This document shows positions 43,288-52,496 of a stretch of 64,000 bases of DNA, in pieces. Numbering within the stretch: position 1 is the first letter of the stretch; each line of letters starts with the position of its first letter. The translations under genes were made by a program, and so were the position numbers. The stretch is taken from NCBI GenBank assembly GCA_910574935.1, contig CAJTCU010000001.1, positions 186,001-250,000 of the forward strand, written 5' to 3'. The notes beneath the pieces were generated by a model that had not been told where the DNA came from, did no database searches, and worked only from the letters and a program-made list of their open reading frames with translations. This stretch comes from Oscillospiraceae bacterium. Its GTDB lineage: Bacteria; Bacillota; Clostridia; Oscillospirales; Acutalibacteraceae.

Positions 43288-44149
43288 TCTTCCGCCCCCT
43301 TTCTTTGAGATAGGGAATCAGCTGCTTCAGGGCATCGTCCACCGTCAGGGTGGCGGGGTCCACCGGCCAGCCCAGCTTTTGCAGCTCTCCCATGATTTTC
43401 GTAATCTGCGGCACCCGCAGGCCCACGGCCTCCAGCGCTTCCCCCCGGGAAAACACCTCTTTGGTGGGGGCCAGGGCCTGTTTGCGCCCACCGCCCATTA
43501 CCAGCAGCCGGTCCGCCGCCCGGCCGATGTCCTCCATGCTGTGGGAGACCAGCAGCACTGTGTTGCCCCGCTCCTTGTGGTATTGGCCAATCTGCGCCAG
43601 CAGCACGTCCCGGCCCCGGGGGTCCAGGCCGGCGGTGGGCTCGTCCAAAATCAGCACCTCGGGGTCCATGGCAATCACCCCCGCAATGGCGGCCCGGCGC
43701 TTTTCGCCCCCAGAGAGTTCAAAGGGGGACTTTTCCAGCAGCTCCTCCCGCAGGCCGGTAAACCGGGCGGCCTGCTGGGCCCGCTCTTTGGCCTCTTCGT
43801 CCGAAAGGCCCATGTTCTTGGGCCCGAACATGATGTCTTTGAGCACCGTCTCCTCAAAGAGCTGGTACTCTGGGTATTGGAACACCATCCCCACCCGAAA
43901 GCGCACGGCTCGTATCTTTTTGGGCTCTTGCCAAATGTCCCGGCCCTCCAGCAGCACCTGGCCAGCGGTGGGGCGGATCAGGCCGTTGAGCATTTGAATC
44001 AGGGTGGACTTTCCGCTGCCCGTGTGGCCAATGACCCCCACGAACTCCCCTTTCTCAATGGCAATGGACACATCTTTCACAGCGGTTTTCTCAAAAGGGG
44101 TGCCCTGGCCATAGACATAGCACAGGTTTTTAGTCTCTAGTATTGGCAT
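43277..44149 (-). CDS. ecfA2: Energy-coupling factor transporter ATPase 2
   Basis: 290 aa. Walker A GHTGSGKS (41-48), Q-loop VFQYPEYQLF, signature ELSGGEKRR, Walker B VLILDEPTAGLDP, and the C-terminal EcfA domain. The pattern FQYPEYQLFE is characteristic of EcfA2. ATG at 44149 is nine bases from GGAG. Separated from ecfA1 by two accessory genes. Confidence 0.95.
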   Translation of the reverse strand: MPILETKNLCYVYGQGTPFEKTAVKDVSIAIEKGEFVGVIGHTGSGKSTLIQMLNGLIRPTAGQVLLEGRDIWQEPKKIRAVRFRVGMVFQYPEYQLFEETVLKDIMFGPKNMGLSDEEAKERAQQAARFTGLREELLEKSPFELSGGEKRRAAIAGVIAMDPEVLILDEPTAGLDPRGRDVLLAQIGQYHKERGNTVLLVSHSMEDIGRAADRLLVMGGGRKQALAPTKEVFSRGEALEAVGLRVPQITKIMGELQKLGWPVDPATLTVDDALKQLIPYLKERGRKNAL

Positions 44150-44188
44150 TTGAATGATCTCCACTCCTTGTCCCTTAGATGCACGGGT

Positions 44189-44581
44189 TTAGTCTCTCTT
44201 CGTCAGCACCTCATATCTCCTCTTCTTTCGCTCGCTGTATCTGCCCCATGTCTCCCGCTCCATTATCAGCGGCGGGGCCTGGAATAGAGAACGCTTTTTC
44301 CTCACCCAGAAGGTCCTTCCCTGGCAGATGTCCAGCAAGTCCCCGAATATTTCCTCCTCCGGGGGATGCCAGTGGGTCAGCGGGCGCTCCCGGCCCCGGC
44401 GGTCCGTCCAGGCTGTGGCAATGGTCTCGAAACAGACCCAAAGGCGAATGCCGTTGGGCAGCCGCCATAGGAGAACGTCCTCTTTCAGGGCCAGCTCCCC
44501 CGCCGGGTTCTGCCGCCGGAGGGCCTCATACAGCTCCTCCATGCCGCGGGGGACAAAGCTCCCTCTCTCATGTTCCATCAT
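44189..44581 (-). CDS. Hypothetical 130-aa protein between ecfA1 and ecfA2
   Basis: No recognised family. A compact, soluble sequence rich in Arg, Trp and Glu (ERGSFVPRGMEELYEALRRQ, LWVCFETIATAWTDR, RYSERKKRRYEVL). It overlaps the upstream GNAT gene by 14 bases, suggesting coupled translation; only a weak G-rich site precedes the two adjacent Met codons (44581, 44578). Confidence 0.65.
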   Translation of the reverse strand: MMEHERGSFVPRGMEELYEALRRQNPAGELALKEDVLLWRLPNGIRLWVCFETIATAWTDRRGRERPLTHWHPPEEEIFGDLLDICQGRTFWVRKKRSLFQAPPLIMERETWGRYSERKKRRYEVLTKRD

Positions 44582-45134
44582 ACCCCCGCGCGTCCGCTGA
44601 AGCGTCCGGGACGCAGTCCCAATAAAAAATGATGTCCGCCTTTCCCTCTTGGGGGGTGCCTTTATACACCTGGGTATCCAGGCCCCCAATGACAAAGCCC
44701 ATCTTCAGGTAGAACCGGCACGCGGCCAGGTTGTTATCCTGGCCCTGGGTGTAGACGCCCCGGTAGCCGGCGTCCAGGGCCACCTGGCGGGCCTTTTCCA
44801 TCAGTTGCCTGGCCACGCCCTTGCCCCGGTACTCCCGGTTGACCTTCAAATCATACAGGTACATGTACTTAAAAAACCCGCTCTGCATCACTGCCAGGCC
44901 CACGCAGGCCTCACCGTCATAGGCGCCAATGAACACGGTGTCCTCGCTCATGGCGTCATAGTCGTAGGGCTCGTCGGGAAAGCGCATCTCCGTAACATGG
45001 GGAAGCTTTTCCACCGTATAGCTCCATTCCTGGTGGATATAGCTGGGAATCATCCGCCCAAACAGCGGGAAGGGCTGGTTGGGCAGACGGACGTCCGCCT
45101 TGTGCGCGGAGTCAATAACGCGTATCTCTATCAA
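44568..45134 (-). CDS. SatA-like GNAT acetyltransferase
   Basis: 188 aa, TTG start nine bases after AGGAGG. The C-terminal half (VNREYRGKGVARQLMEKA, QDNNLAACRFYLKMGF, LDTQVYKG) resembles streptothricin acetyltransferases such as Bacillus SatA/YyaR, as does the N-terminal PFPLFGRMIPSY. It could acetylate an aminoglycoside-like or lysine-containing compound; resistance is an inference. Inserted 13 bases after ecfA1. Confidence 0.82.
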   Translation of the reverse strand: MIEIRVIDSAHKADVRLPNQPFPLFGRMIPSYIHQEWSYTVEKLPHVTEMRFPDEPYDYDAMSEDTVFIGAYDGEACVGLAVMQSGFFKYMYLYDLKVNREYRGKGVARQLMEKARQVALDAGYRGVYTQGQDNNLAACRFYLKMGFVIGGLDTQVYKGTPQEGKADIIFYWDCVPDASADARGYDGT

Positions 45135-45147
45135 CCATCATTGCCTC

Positions 45148-45984
45148 CTATTCATTTATATTTATCTTTTTAAAGATCTCCAGGCACTCCTCCACCGAAA
45201 GGGGCGAGCTCCCCAGGTCCACCCCCGCCGCCTTTAGCTGGTAGCACAGCTCCGTGGCCTGGGGCACGTCCAGGGCGTGGCGCTTTAGCCGCTCCACCTG
45301 GCTAAAGACCTGCCGGGGGCCCCCGTCCATCAGCACCCGGCCCCCGTCCATCACCACCACCCGGCCGGCCCCCACCGCCTCGTCCATATAGTGGGTAATC
45401 AGGATAATGGTGATGCCCTTCTCCCGGTTCAGCCGTCGGATGGTGTCCATCACCTCGGTCCGGCCCTGGGGGTCCAGCATGGCGGTGGGCTCGTCCAGCA
45501 CAATACATTTTGTCTCCATGGCAATAATACCCGCTATGGCCACCCGCTGCTTTTGCCCGCCAGAAAGCTTGTGGGGGGCGTGGCCCCGGTAGTCGTACAT
45601 ATCCACCGCCCGCAGGGCCTGGTCCACCCGGCGGCGGATCTCCTCCGGAGGAATGCCCAGGTTTTCGGGGCCAAAGGCCACGTCCTCTTCCACCACCCCG
45701 GCCACCAGCTGGTTGTCCGGGTTCTGCTGCACCAGGCCCACCCGCCGGCGCACGTCCAGCTGGCGGTTCTCGTCCGCTGTGTCGATGCCGTCCACCAGCA
45801 CCTGGCCCCCTGTAGGAACCAGCATCCCGTTAAACAGCTTGGCCATGGTGGATTTTCCGCAGCCATTATGGCCCAACAGGGCCACAAACTGCCCCTCTTC
45901 AACACGCAAATCAATATCATGCAGGACCTCCGGGCTTTCGCCGTCATACCGAAAGCTCACGCCCCGCGCTTCTATAAACGCCAT
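45148..45984 (-). CDS. ecfA1: Energy-coupling factor transporter ATPase 1
   Basis: 278 aa. Walker A GHNGCGKS (38-45), Q-loop LVQQNPDNQLV (EcfA1 type), signature KLSGGQKQR, Walker B CIVLDEPTAMLDP, switch His in LITHYMDE. Powers group II ECF vitamin and metal uptake with EcfA2 and EcfT. The start at 45984 is preferred; the longer frame reads through the 250-base intergenic region. Confidence 0.95.
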   Translation of the reverse strand: MAFIEARGVSFRYDGESPEVLHDIDLRVEEGQFVALLGHNGCGKSTMAKLFNGMLVPTGGQVLVDGIDTADENRQLDVRRRVGLVQQNPDNQLVAGVVEEDVAFGPENLGIPPEEIRRRVDQALRAVDMYDYRGHAPHKLSGGQKQRVAIAGIIAMETKCIVLDEPTAMLDPQGRTEVMDTIRRLNREKGITIILITHYMDEAVGAGRVVVMDGGRVLMDGGPRQVFSQVERLKRHALDVPQATELCYQLKAAGVDLGSSPLSVEECLEIFKKININE

Positions 45985-46233
45985 GATTTTCACCGCCTTG
46001 TATCTCGGATAAAGTTTTTTCTGATGAGCCGGGCGCCCACCCGCACCGCTTTTTCTCCCGCGCTGGCTGGCCGCTGTTCCGGTGGTTAACCGCCGGAACA
46101 CGCTGGGATTGGAGGAAGGGCAAGGGCCACGGGGCTCTGCCCCGCACCCCGCCAGGAGAAACTAGTTTCCCCTGGACTCCTTTTTGCGCTTCGCGGCGTT
46201 TTCTTTTGGCCGCTGTGTTCCTTTTGGCTCCTT

Positions 46234-46587
46234 TTATGGATCTGGGTACCGGTTCTTCCACCAAGTATAGCAGCCAGAGGCCAAAAAGTCCAGAAACAGA
46301 ATCAGGTACAGGGGCAGCATGGGCACATGAGAGGCCCCCTCTTCCGCTGTATGGTCCATGGCCAGCATAAAAAATGCGCAGGCCAGCGCCGCCAGGGTAA
46401 ACCAGGTCCTGGGCTTCAGCTTTGGTACGCCCCGCCGCCAGGGCTGCCGCATTAACACTACGGCTCCCATAAACACTCCCCCTGTCAGCAGATACCCCAG
46501 CCACAGGGCGCCCTGGCCGGACCACATCCACTCGTACACCACAGCCGCCGCCCACGCGGCCCCTATGCCCCAATAGCTCCACGTCAT
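46234..46587 (-). CDS. Small four-span membrane protein
   Basis: 117 aa with about four hydrophobic segments (YWGIGAAWAAAVVYEW, LWLGYLLTGGVFMGAVVL, WFTLAALACAFFMLAM, LPLYLILFLDFLAS). No family recognised. The ATG overlaps the TGA of the methyltransferase gene (ATGA). Confidence 0.7.
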   Translation of the reverse strand: MTWSYWGIGAAWAAAVVYEWMWSGQGALWLGYLLTGGVFMGAVVLMRQPWRRGVPKLKPRTWFTLAALACAFFMLAMDHTAEEGASHVPMLPLYLILFLDFLASGCYTWWKNRYPDP

Positions 46588-47453
46588 CCCTTGTCCCCCC
46601 CGCTCCAAATAGCTGTGTTGCCGCAGGGCAGGCTTAGGCCGCTGGCCGTTACCCGCAGGCCAATCTCCTCTGCCCAGACCCCGCCCCCCAAAGGGCCCAG
46701 CAGTTCGCTAAGCAGATAGCCCATCACCGTGGGAGAAAGCCCCGTGGTGTAGGAGTTCAGGATAAAGAATAAGGGTCTGTCGCTTAGGATGCCCCGGCAT
46801 TGCTCTACCAGGCCGTACAGCTGCTCCTCCAGCTTCCACACCTCGCCCCCGGGCCCCCGGCCGTAAGAGGGCGGGTCCATAATAATGCCGTCGTAGCGGC
46901 TGCCCCGGCGGGCCTCTCGCCCCACAAACTTCACGCAGTCGTCCACCAGCCAGCGCACCGGCCGGTCCAAAAGCCCGCTGGCCCCGGCATTCTCCTTGGC
47001 CCACTGGACCATGCCCTTGGCCGCGTCCACGTGGGTAACGGCGGCCCCGGCCGCAAGACAGGCCACGGTGGCCGCGCCGGTGTAGCCAAACAGGTTCAGC
47101 ACCTTCACCGGTCGGCCCGCGCCCCGAATCTTTTCCATGGCCCAGGCCCAGTTCACTGCCTGCTCGGGGAACAGCCCCGTGTGCTTAAAGCCCATGGGCT
47201 TTAGCCGGAAGCTAAGCCCCTGCCAGCCAATCCGCCACACCTCCGGCATTTTTTTGTAGGCTTCCCAGTGCCCGCCCCCTTTGTTGGACCGGTGGTACCG
47301 GGCGTGGGCCTTTTCCCAGCGGGGGTCCCTTTTTCCCCCCCGCCAGATGATCTGGGGGTCCGGGCGGATCAGAAGGATGTCCCCCCAGCGCTCCAGGCGC
47401 TCCCCTGCCGCCGCGTCGATCAGTTCATAGTCCTGCCACTTTGCTGTTCTCAT
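46584..47453 (-). CDS. RlmI/RlmK-like SAM-dependent methyltransferase
   Basis: 289 aa. SAM motif VLNLFGYTGAATVA (about 118-131), then the acidic HVDAAKGMVQWAKEN and motif IV MDPPSYGRG (about 192). These are the RlmI/PUA-less RNA cytosine-C5 or guanine methyltransferase motifs; the N-terminal PUA domain of RlmI is absent. Likely modifies rRNA; site unknown. ATG at 47453 with GAGG six bases upstream is preferred to the Met at 47465. Confidence 0.87.
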   Translation of the reverse strand: MRTAKWQDYELIDAAAGERLERWGDILLIRPDPQIIWRGGKRDPRWEKAHARYHRSNKGGGHWEAYKKMPEVWRIGWQGLSFRLKPMGFKHTGLFPEQAVNWAWAMEKIRGAGRPVKVLNLFGYTGAATVACLAAGAAVTHVDAAKGMVQWAKENAGASGLLDRPVRWLVDDCVKFVGREARRGSRYDGIIMDPPSYGRGPGGEVWKLEEQLYGLVEQCRGILSDRPLFFILNSYTTGLSPTVMGYLLSELLGPLGGGVWAEEIGLRVTASGLSLPCGNTAIWSGGDKG

Positions 47454-47536
47454 GCCTTCCCTCATTCCGCGACCACTAAAACGCCGTTTTCTGTTGTCGC
47501 CTCAATTTTCATTGTCTTTCTCCTTAATTATTTTAA

Positions 47537-47697
47537 GCCGTGTTCACATAAGCTGAGTATGCAGATTTTGGAGTCAATTTTTGTCAGATGCACGGCGAAA
47601 ATTCGCAGACGTGCTCGCGTACTTCAAGAATTTTCAACGCAGAAGATGGCAAAAATTTGCCAAAAACATGCGTACGAACGCTTATGTGAGCACGCCC
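47537..47697. mobile_element. Family D MITE-like element (about 160 bp)
   Basis: GTGTTCACATAAGC (from 47540) is inverted at GCTTATGTGAGCAC (47680-47693). The interior has nested inverted pairs and an AGAAGATGGCAAAAA string shared with the family A copy at 1.9 kb. It abuts a family B copy. No gene. Confidence 0.65.
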
Positions 47698-47698
47698 T

Positions 47699-47744
47699 AG
47701 GCAACACCGCGCAATAGGGTGCTTAGTATTGTGCGGGATTGCCT
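47699..47744. repeat. Minimal family B inverted repeat, overlapping a gene end
   Basis: AGGCAACACCGCGCAATA and TATTGTGCGGGATTGCCT are inverted around ten bases. The right arm supplies the last seven codons and stop (TGNPAQY-stop) of the minus-strand methyltransferase at 47723. Confidence 0.7.
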
Positions 47745-48682
47745 GTAGATTTCTCCGCCGCGGCGAACAGGTTGTCTTTGCCCATGCCCAGCACATAGGG
47801 GTTTTGGTCATAGACAAAGCAAAAGTCCAAAAAGTCCCGCTTCTGCTGTGGGTCGCGCATCAGTTTTTGCAATATCTCATGGGGCACGGTGCGGGCATAG
47901 GCCCCCGGGGCGCTCATGCGGATCTCCCGGAGCCCCAGGCGTTCCAAAATGCTCTGCAGCTCGTCCGGCAGAAAGCAGTAGGTGATGCACCAGGGCGCTC
48001 CGCCCCGCTCATACTGGTCAATTTCCGCCTGGCCGCCCATCAGCCCCTGGGCCAGCAGCCGCTCTGCCGCCCCCTTGTCAAAGCGGAAGCCCTTCACCAG
48101 GGCTTCTTTGTTTTCCAGGCACCACTGCACATAGGGGTCGTCGCAGCTGGGGTCCAGGATAAACTGATTTTTATTGAGGGGATTGGCCAAGTACGGCAGC
48201 GACCCCAGCCGGGAGCTGACGCTAAGCAGCAGCCTCTTTTTGCAGATACGGGCCAGCTCCCCAAGGACCCGCTCCTGGTTGGGGTAGGTGTAGGAAACCG
48301 GCGCGTCAAAGGACATCACCAGGTCAAACTGCCCGTCCCTATAGGCCGAAAGGTCCTCCAGGGCCCCCTGGACAAAGGTCATCCGGTCCAGCACCCCGGC
48401 CTGGGCCGCCAGCTCTTGGGCTTTGTCCAGCATGGGCTGGGAGATGTCGAAATGGGTCACCCGCAGGCCCCGCCTGGCCAGCGGGATGGAGAACCGCCCG
48501 CAGCCTCCACCGCCGTCAAACACGGTCTCCACGCCCTTCAGCGCACCCAAGATCTGGCGCTCCAGGTGGTCCTTTTGAATAATGTCGTCCATAAAGGTGG
48601 CTTCTCTTTGGCTTTCCAGCTGGCCCTTGTCGGGCTGGTTCCACTGGCGCTGGGAGATTTTTTGGCTGTAGCTTGGGTCCAT
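47723..48682 (-). CDS. SAM-dependent methyltransferase, C-terminus rewritten by a repeat
   Basis: 319 aa. Class I methyltransferase with motif I VFDGGGGCGRF (about 54-64), motif II THFDISQPML and LVMSFDAPVSY. A C-terminal region with DELQSILERLGLREIRMSAPG. Substrate unknown. AAAGGAAG lies eight bases before the ATG at 48682. The final codons come from a family B repeat, so the original C-terminus may have been lost. Confidence 0.82.
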   Translation of the reverse strand: MDPSYSQKISQRQWNQPDKGQLESQREATFMDDIIQKDHLERQILGALKGVETVFDGGGGCGRFSIPLARRGLRVTHFDISQPMLDKAQELAAQAGVLDRMTFVQGALEDLSAYRDGQFDLVMSFDAPVSYTYPNQERVLGELARICKKRLLLSVSSRLGSLPYLANPLNKNQFILDPSCDDPYVQWCLENKEALVKGFRFDKGAAERLLAQGLMGGQAEIDQYERGGAPWCITYCFLPDELQSILERLGLREIRMSAPGAYARTVPHEILQKLMRDPQQKRDFLDFCFVYDQNPYVLGMGKDNLFAAAEKSTGNPAQY

Positions 48683-49079
48683 AAGTTCACTTCCTTTTGG
48701 TCTGTTGCGTTTCGGGCGTTCCACCCGGTTTTTTTGTTTTGGTTGATTTTGGACTCTCCGCCCAGGGCGGGGCTTCTTCTGGCTTGTTTGAACTTCGGCC
48801 TCCCCGCCTGGGGCAGCCCACTTCTGGCCGTCCGCTGTCCAAAAAATCCCGCTTTGCTCATTTTTAGGATTCGCTGCCCGCAGGCGGCGCTCGCCGCGCG
48901 CTCTATCCTGGCTATCCTAAAAGTACTGCCGCGCCGCTCTATCTTACCTTCTCGCGCCGCTTAAGGTCAAGGTCTTGGGGCGCTGCCCCAAACCCCGCAG
49001 CCTTTGAAAAGGCTGGCGAAACTTTTACTCCGCCTCTACGCTTCTGCTCCCGCTAGCTACTGCCTCGAGGCCGTCAGGC
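48683..49079. other. Gene-free stretch with inverted repeats
   Basis: No credible gene. TTTTAGGAT (48862-48870) and ATCCTAAAA (48914-48922) are inverted around a GC-rich core with GGCGGCGCTCGCCGCGCGC palindromic parts. A further GGGGCGCTGCCCC palindrome lies near 48977-48989. This may be an end-to-end terminator region behind glmM's convergent side or another repeat family; I cannot decide. Confidence 0.4.
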
Positions 49080-50432
49080 TTAGCAGAGTTCCTCTCTGAT
49101 GACTTTGGCTACGCTTTGGGCCAGCTCCTCAATCTGGACCTGGTCCCGGCCCTCTACCATCACCCGCAGCAGGGGCTCGGTGCCGCTGGGCCGCACAATG
49201 ACCCGGCCCTCGCCGCCCAAAATGCCGCTGACCCGGTCGATCTCCTGCCGCACCCGCTGGTCGGTGTAAAAGGCCAGCTTGCCTTCAGGAGAGACCTGGA
49301 TGTTCACCATGGTCTGGGGATAGCGCTCCATGGCCGTGGCCAGAGAGGAAAGCTTCCCCTGCCGCCTGTGCATCAGGCTAAGCAACTGGCAGGCGGTCAG
49401 CTGGCCGTCGCCCGTGGTGGCAAAGTCTCTAAAGATTACGTGGCCGCTCTGCTCGCCCCCAAAGCTGTAGCCCTCCAGCCGCATCTGCTCCAGCACGTAC
49501 CGGTCGCCCACCTTGGTGGCCTCAAAGCGCATCCCGTTGTCCTCGCAGAACTTCTGGAAGCCCAGGTTGGTCATAATGGTGCCCACCACGGTGTTTTTGT
49601 ACAGCTTGCCCCGGCTCTTCATGTCCAGGGCGCAGATGGCCATAATAAAGTCGCCGTCTACAAATTCGCCCTTCTCGTCCACCATCAGGCAGCGGTCCGC
49701 GTCGCCGTCAAAGGCCACGCCCGCGTCCAGGTCGTGGGCCTTCACATACTCGATGAGCCCCTCCATGTGGGTGGAGCCGCAATGGTCGTTTACGTTAATG
49801 CCGTCGGGGCTCTGGTTCAGCATAGTGACCTCTGCCCCCAGCTCGGTAAACAGGGCCTCCGCCGTGGCGCTGGCCGAGCCATTGGCGCAGTCTATGGCAA
49901 TTCTCATGCCGTCCAGGGCAAAGTGCACGGTGCTCTTCACATGGTCAATGTAGTCTCTCACCGCTGTTTCCGCCCGGCTGACGGTGCCAATGCCGTCATC
50001 CTGGGGCAGCTGGCCGGAAATATCGGTCTTGCCCAGAATGATGTCCTCAATGCGCTCTTCCAGGTCGTCCGGCAGCTTAAAGCCGTCGCCGGAGAAAATT
50101 TTGATGCCGTTGTACTCGAAAGAGTTGTGGCTGGCGGAGATCATAATTCCCGCGTCCGCCTTGTACTTCTCCACCAAATAGGCCACCGCGGGAGTCGGTA
50201 CCACGCCCAGGGTGACCACGCTGGCCCCTATGCTGCACAGCCCCCCGGCCATGGCGTTTTCCAGCATGTCAGAGGAGAGCCGGGTGTCCTTGCCGATGAG
50301 CACCCGGGGGTGGCGGTTGGATTTGTTGGTCAATACCTGGGCGGCGGCGCGCCCCAGCTGGGTGGCCAGCTCACAGGTCAGGTCTTTATTGGCAATGCCT
50401 CTGATTCCGTCTGTTCCAAAAAGCCGTCCCAT
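49080..50432 (-). CDS. glmM: Phosphoglucosamine mutase
   Basis: 450 aa. Converts glucosamine-6-phosphate to glucosamine-1-phosphate for peptidoglycan precursor synthesis. GRLFGTDGIRG start, phospho-Ser in SASHNS (S101), metal site DGDADRC, sugar loop GGEQSGH, and phosphate site RPSGTEPLLRV. The ATG at 50432 is chosen by homology; a weak AAGTG lies upstream. The preceding methyltransferase ends 80 bases away and the AT-rich gap may hold a promoter. Confidence 0.96.
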   Translation of the reverse strand: MGRLFGTDGIRGIANKDLTCELATQLGRAAAQVLTNKSNRHPRVLIGKDTRLSSDMLENAMAGGLCSIGASVVTLGVVPTPAVAYLVEKYKADAGIMISASHNSFEYNGIKIFSGDGFKLPDDLEERIEDIILGKTDISGQLPQDDGIGTVSRAETAVRDYIDHVKSTVHFALDGMRIAIDCANGSASATAEALFTELGAEVTMLNQSPDGINVNDHCGSTHMEGLIEYVKAHDLDAGVAFDGDADRCLMVDEKGEFVDGDFIMAICALDMKSRGKLYKNTVVGTIMTNLGFQKFCEDNGMRFEATKVGDRYVLEQMRLEGYSFGGEQSGHVIFRDFATTGDGQLTACQLLSLMHRRQGKLSSLATAMERYPQTMVNIQVSPEGKLAFYTDQRVRQEIDRVSGILGGEGRVIVRPSGTEPLLRVMVEGRDQVQIEELAQSVAKVIREELC

Positions 50433-50512
50433 AAAAAAACACTTCACTTTCTCAAAAAGATTAAGATTTATAATATATATGCTGTCCTATTCTTCAGGAG
50501 CCACGGGCTTAT

Positions 50513-51340
50513 TCACTTTGCTTCCTGCAAATTGCGTCCCGCAAAGGCGATCATCTCCGGCAAAACCGCCGCCGGGTTTTTGTGCCAGTCGTATAGGGCG
50601 TCCACTTCCTCCCGGCTCACCTGGCGGCCGTTTACCATTTCATGGTTGCTCACAAAGAACGGCCGCTCGTAGTCTGGCTTTGGCATGATCTCCTCCATGT
50701 GCAAAAGACCAACGCCCGCCTCCAGCATGGCGTTTACTATATCCTGTATGCGCCAGGCAAAGTTCACGGTAGTCTCGTCCTCAAAGGGGCCTGTCCAGTC
50801 ATAGGGCTTTACCACCTTCATCCCTTCGCCAAAGGGCCGCTGAAAGGGGTGCAGCTCATACATCACATATACGCCCCCGGGCTTTAGTACGCGGCTGACG
50901 TTTCTGTACATAGAGGGCAGGTCGTTTAGCCACACATGCACCCCATTGGAGGTGTATACCAAATCGTATTCGCCGTCCGGCACTCCCGCCAGCCGCATGG
51001 TATCCTCCTGTTGAAAGGTCATGCGTTTTTCCAGCCCCAGCTTCCCGGCGGCGGCCTTTGCCGCGGCCAGCTGGTTTTTTGAGATGTCGCAGGAGGTCAC
51101 CCGGGCCCCCAGCAGGGCAAAAGCCAGCGCCGCGTTATTGTCCCCGCTGGAGGGCACACAGACCCGCCTGTTCAAAAGCTCCGGCACATACCTTTGCAGC
51201 ATGGCCCACACCGCTGGGTCAAAGGCGCTCTGGGGCCTTGTTTTCAGGCGTTCCAATATTTTGTCCGATAGGTTAAAAGCCATATACTTCTGGGAAATTT
51301 CCTCCCAGTCCCGCCGGTTCTTTTCTACAATATCTGCCAT
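50513..51340 (-). CDS. SAM-dependent methyltransferase downstream of ruvB
   Basis: 275 aa. Motif I VCVPSSGDNNAALAFALLG (about 60-78) is a degenerate version lacking the usual GxGxG; CDISKNQLAAAK, YDLVYTSNGVHVWL and VLKPGGVYVMYELHPF follow the class I order. Substrate unknown. GGAG eight bases before ATG. It begins five bases after the ruvB stop, so it is the last gene of that transcript. Confidence 0.85.
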   Translation of the reverse strand: MADIVEKNRRDWEEISQKYMAFNLSDKILERLKTRPQSAFDPAVWAMLQRYVPELLNRRVCVPSSGDNNAALAFALLGARVTSCDISKNQLAAAKAAAGKLGLEKRMTFQQEDTMRLAGVPDGEYDLVYTSNGVHVWLNDLPSMYRNVSRVLKPGGVYVMYELHPFQRPFGEGMKVVKPYDWTGPFEDETTVNFAWRIQDIVNAMLEAGVGLLHMEEIMPKPDYERPFFVSNHEMVNGRQVSREEVDALYDWHKNPAAVLPEMIAFAGRNLQEAK

Positions 51341-51345
51341 GGCTC

Positions 51346-52470
51346 TCACTCCATTCTCATTTGCAGCTCCTCTTCTGCCCGCAGCCGGCTGGGCAGGGGC
51401 AGGCCCAGGTGGGCGCAGGCCGCCGGGGTGACACAGCGGCCCCGGGGGGTGCGGGTCAAAAAGCCCAGCTGCATTAGGTAGGGCTCGTTCACGTCCTCAA
51501 TGGTCACCGCCTCTTCGCCAATGGCCGCCGCCAGGGTCTCCAGCCCCACGGGCCCGCCCCCATAATTTTTGATAATGGCCGCCAGCATATTCCGGTCGCT
51601 CTGGTCCAGGCCCAGTTCGTCAATCTCCATGCGCTCCAGGGCGATCTGGGCGGTGTTCAGGGTAATCACGCCCCCGCTCATTACCTGGGCAAAGTCCCGC
51701 ACCCGCTTTAAGAGCCGGTTGGCAATGCGGGGGGTGCCCCTGCTGCGGGAGGCCAGCTCCAGGGCGGCGTCCGCCTCTATCTCCACCTGTAGAATGCGGG
51801 CGCTGCGCCGGACGATTTGTCCCAGCTCCTGGGGGTTGTACAGTTCCAGGCGGAGCATCACCCCAAACCGGTCCCGCAATGGGGCCGAGAGCTGCCCCGC
51901 CCGGGTGGTGGCCCCCACCAGGGTGAACCGGGGCAGGGGCAGGTGGTAGCTGGCGGCCATCTGCCCCTTTCCGGTGATAATGTCCAGGGCAAAGTCCTCC
52001 ATGGCTGGATACAAGATCTCCTCCACCAGCCGGGGCAGGCGGTGGACCTCGTCAATGAACAGCACGTCCCCGGAGGAGAGGTTGGTCAGCAGCGCGGCCA
52101 GGTCTCCGGGCTTTTCAATGGCCGGTCCACTGGTAATGCGCAGGTTGCTGCCCATTTCCTCTGCCACAATGCCCGCCAGGGTGGTTTTGCCCAGGCCCGG
52201 CGGGCCATACAGCAGCACGTGGTCCAGGCTCTCCTTCCGGCTTTTGGCCGCCTCAATATATATTTTCAGGTTCTCCTTTACCTTGTCCTGGCCAATATAC
52301 TCCCCAAAGGTCTTGGGCCGCAGGGGATTTTCCACCTCCTGGTCCCCGGGGGCATAGCCAGTGTCCATCAGGCGGTTTTCCAGGTCCAGGTCATCGCCCG
52401 CCATAGCGTCTCTTTCGTTCCAGTCAATGCCATACTGGGCGCTGCCCGGGCCGCCGCTTTTTTCTATCAT
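51346..52470 (-). CDS. ruvB: Holliday junction branch migration ATPase RuvB
   Basis: 374 aa, longer than the usual about 335 aa because of a C-terminal tail and a 40-aa N-terminal extension (beginning [13 protein letters not shown]). Walker A GPPGLGKT (about 89), Walker [10 protein letters not shown], sensor VGATTRAG, Arg finger region APLRDRFG, then winged helix. AGGAGG is 11 bases before the ATG. ruvA and ruvC lie upstream but four genes away. Confidence 0.95.
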   Translation of the reverse strand: MIEKSGGPGSAQYGIDWNERDAMAGDDLDLENRLMDTGYAPGDQEVENPLRPKTFGEYIGQDKVKENLKIYIEAAKSRKESLDHVLLYGPPGLGKTTLAGIVAEEMGSNLRITSGPAIEKPGDLAALLTNLSSGDVLFIDEVHRLPRLVEEILYPAMEDFALDIITGKGQMAASYHLPLPRFTLVGATTRAGQLSAPLRDRFGVMLRLELYNPQELGQIVRRSARILQVEIEADAALELASRSRGTPRIANRLLKRVRDFAQVMSGGVITLNTAQIALERMEIDELGLDQSDRNMLAAIIKNYGGGPVGLETLAAAIGEEAVTIEDVNEPYLMQLGFLTRTPRGRCVTPAACAHLGLPLPSRLRAEEELQMRME

Positions 52471-52496
52471 TCTGTCCGTTTCCTCCTTCCCCGGGC

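Noticed and set aside
47268-47717. Plus-strand frame of 149 codons
   Set aside because: Antisense to a methyltransferase and then coded by the family D element.
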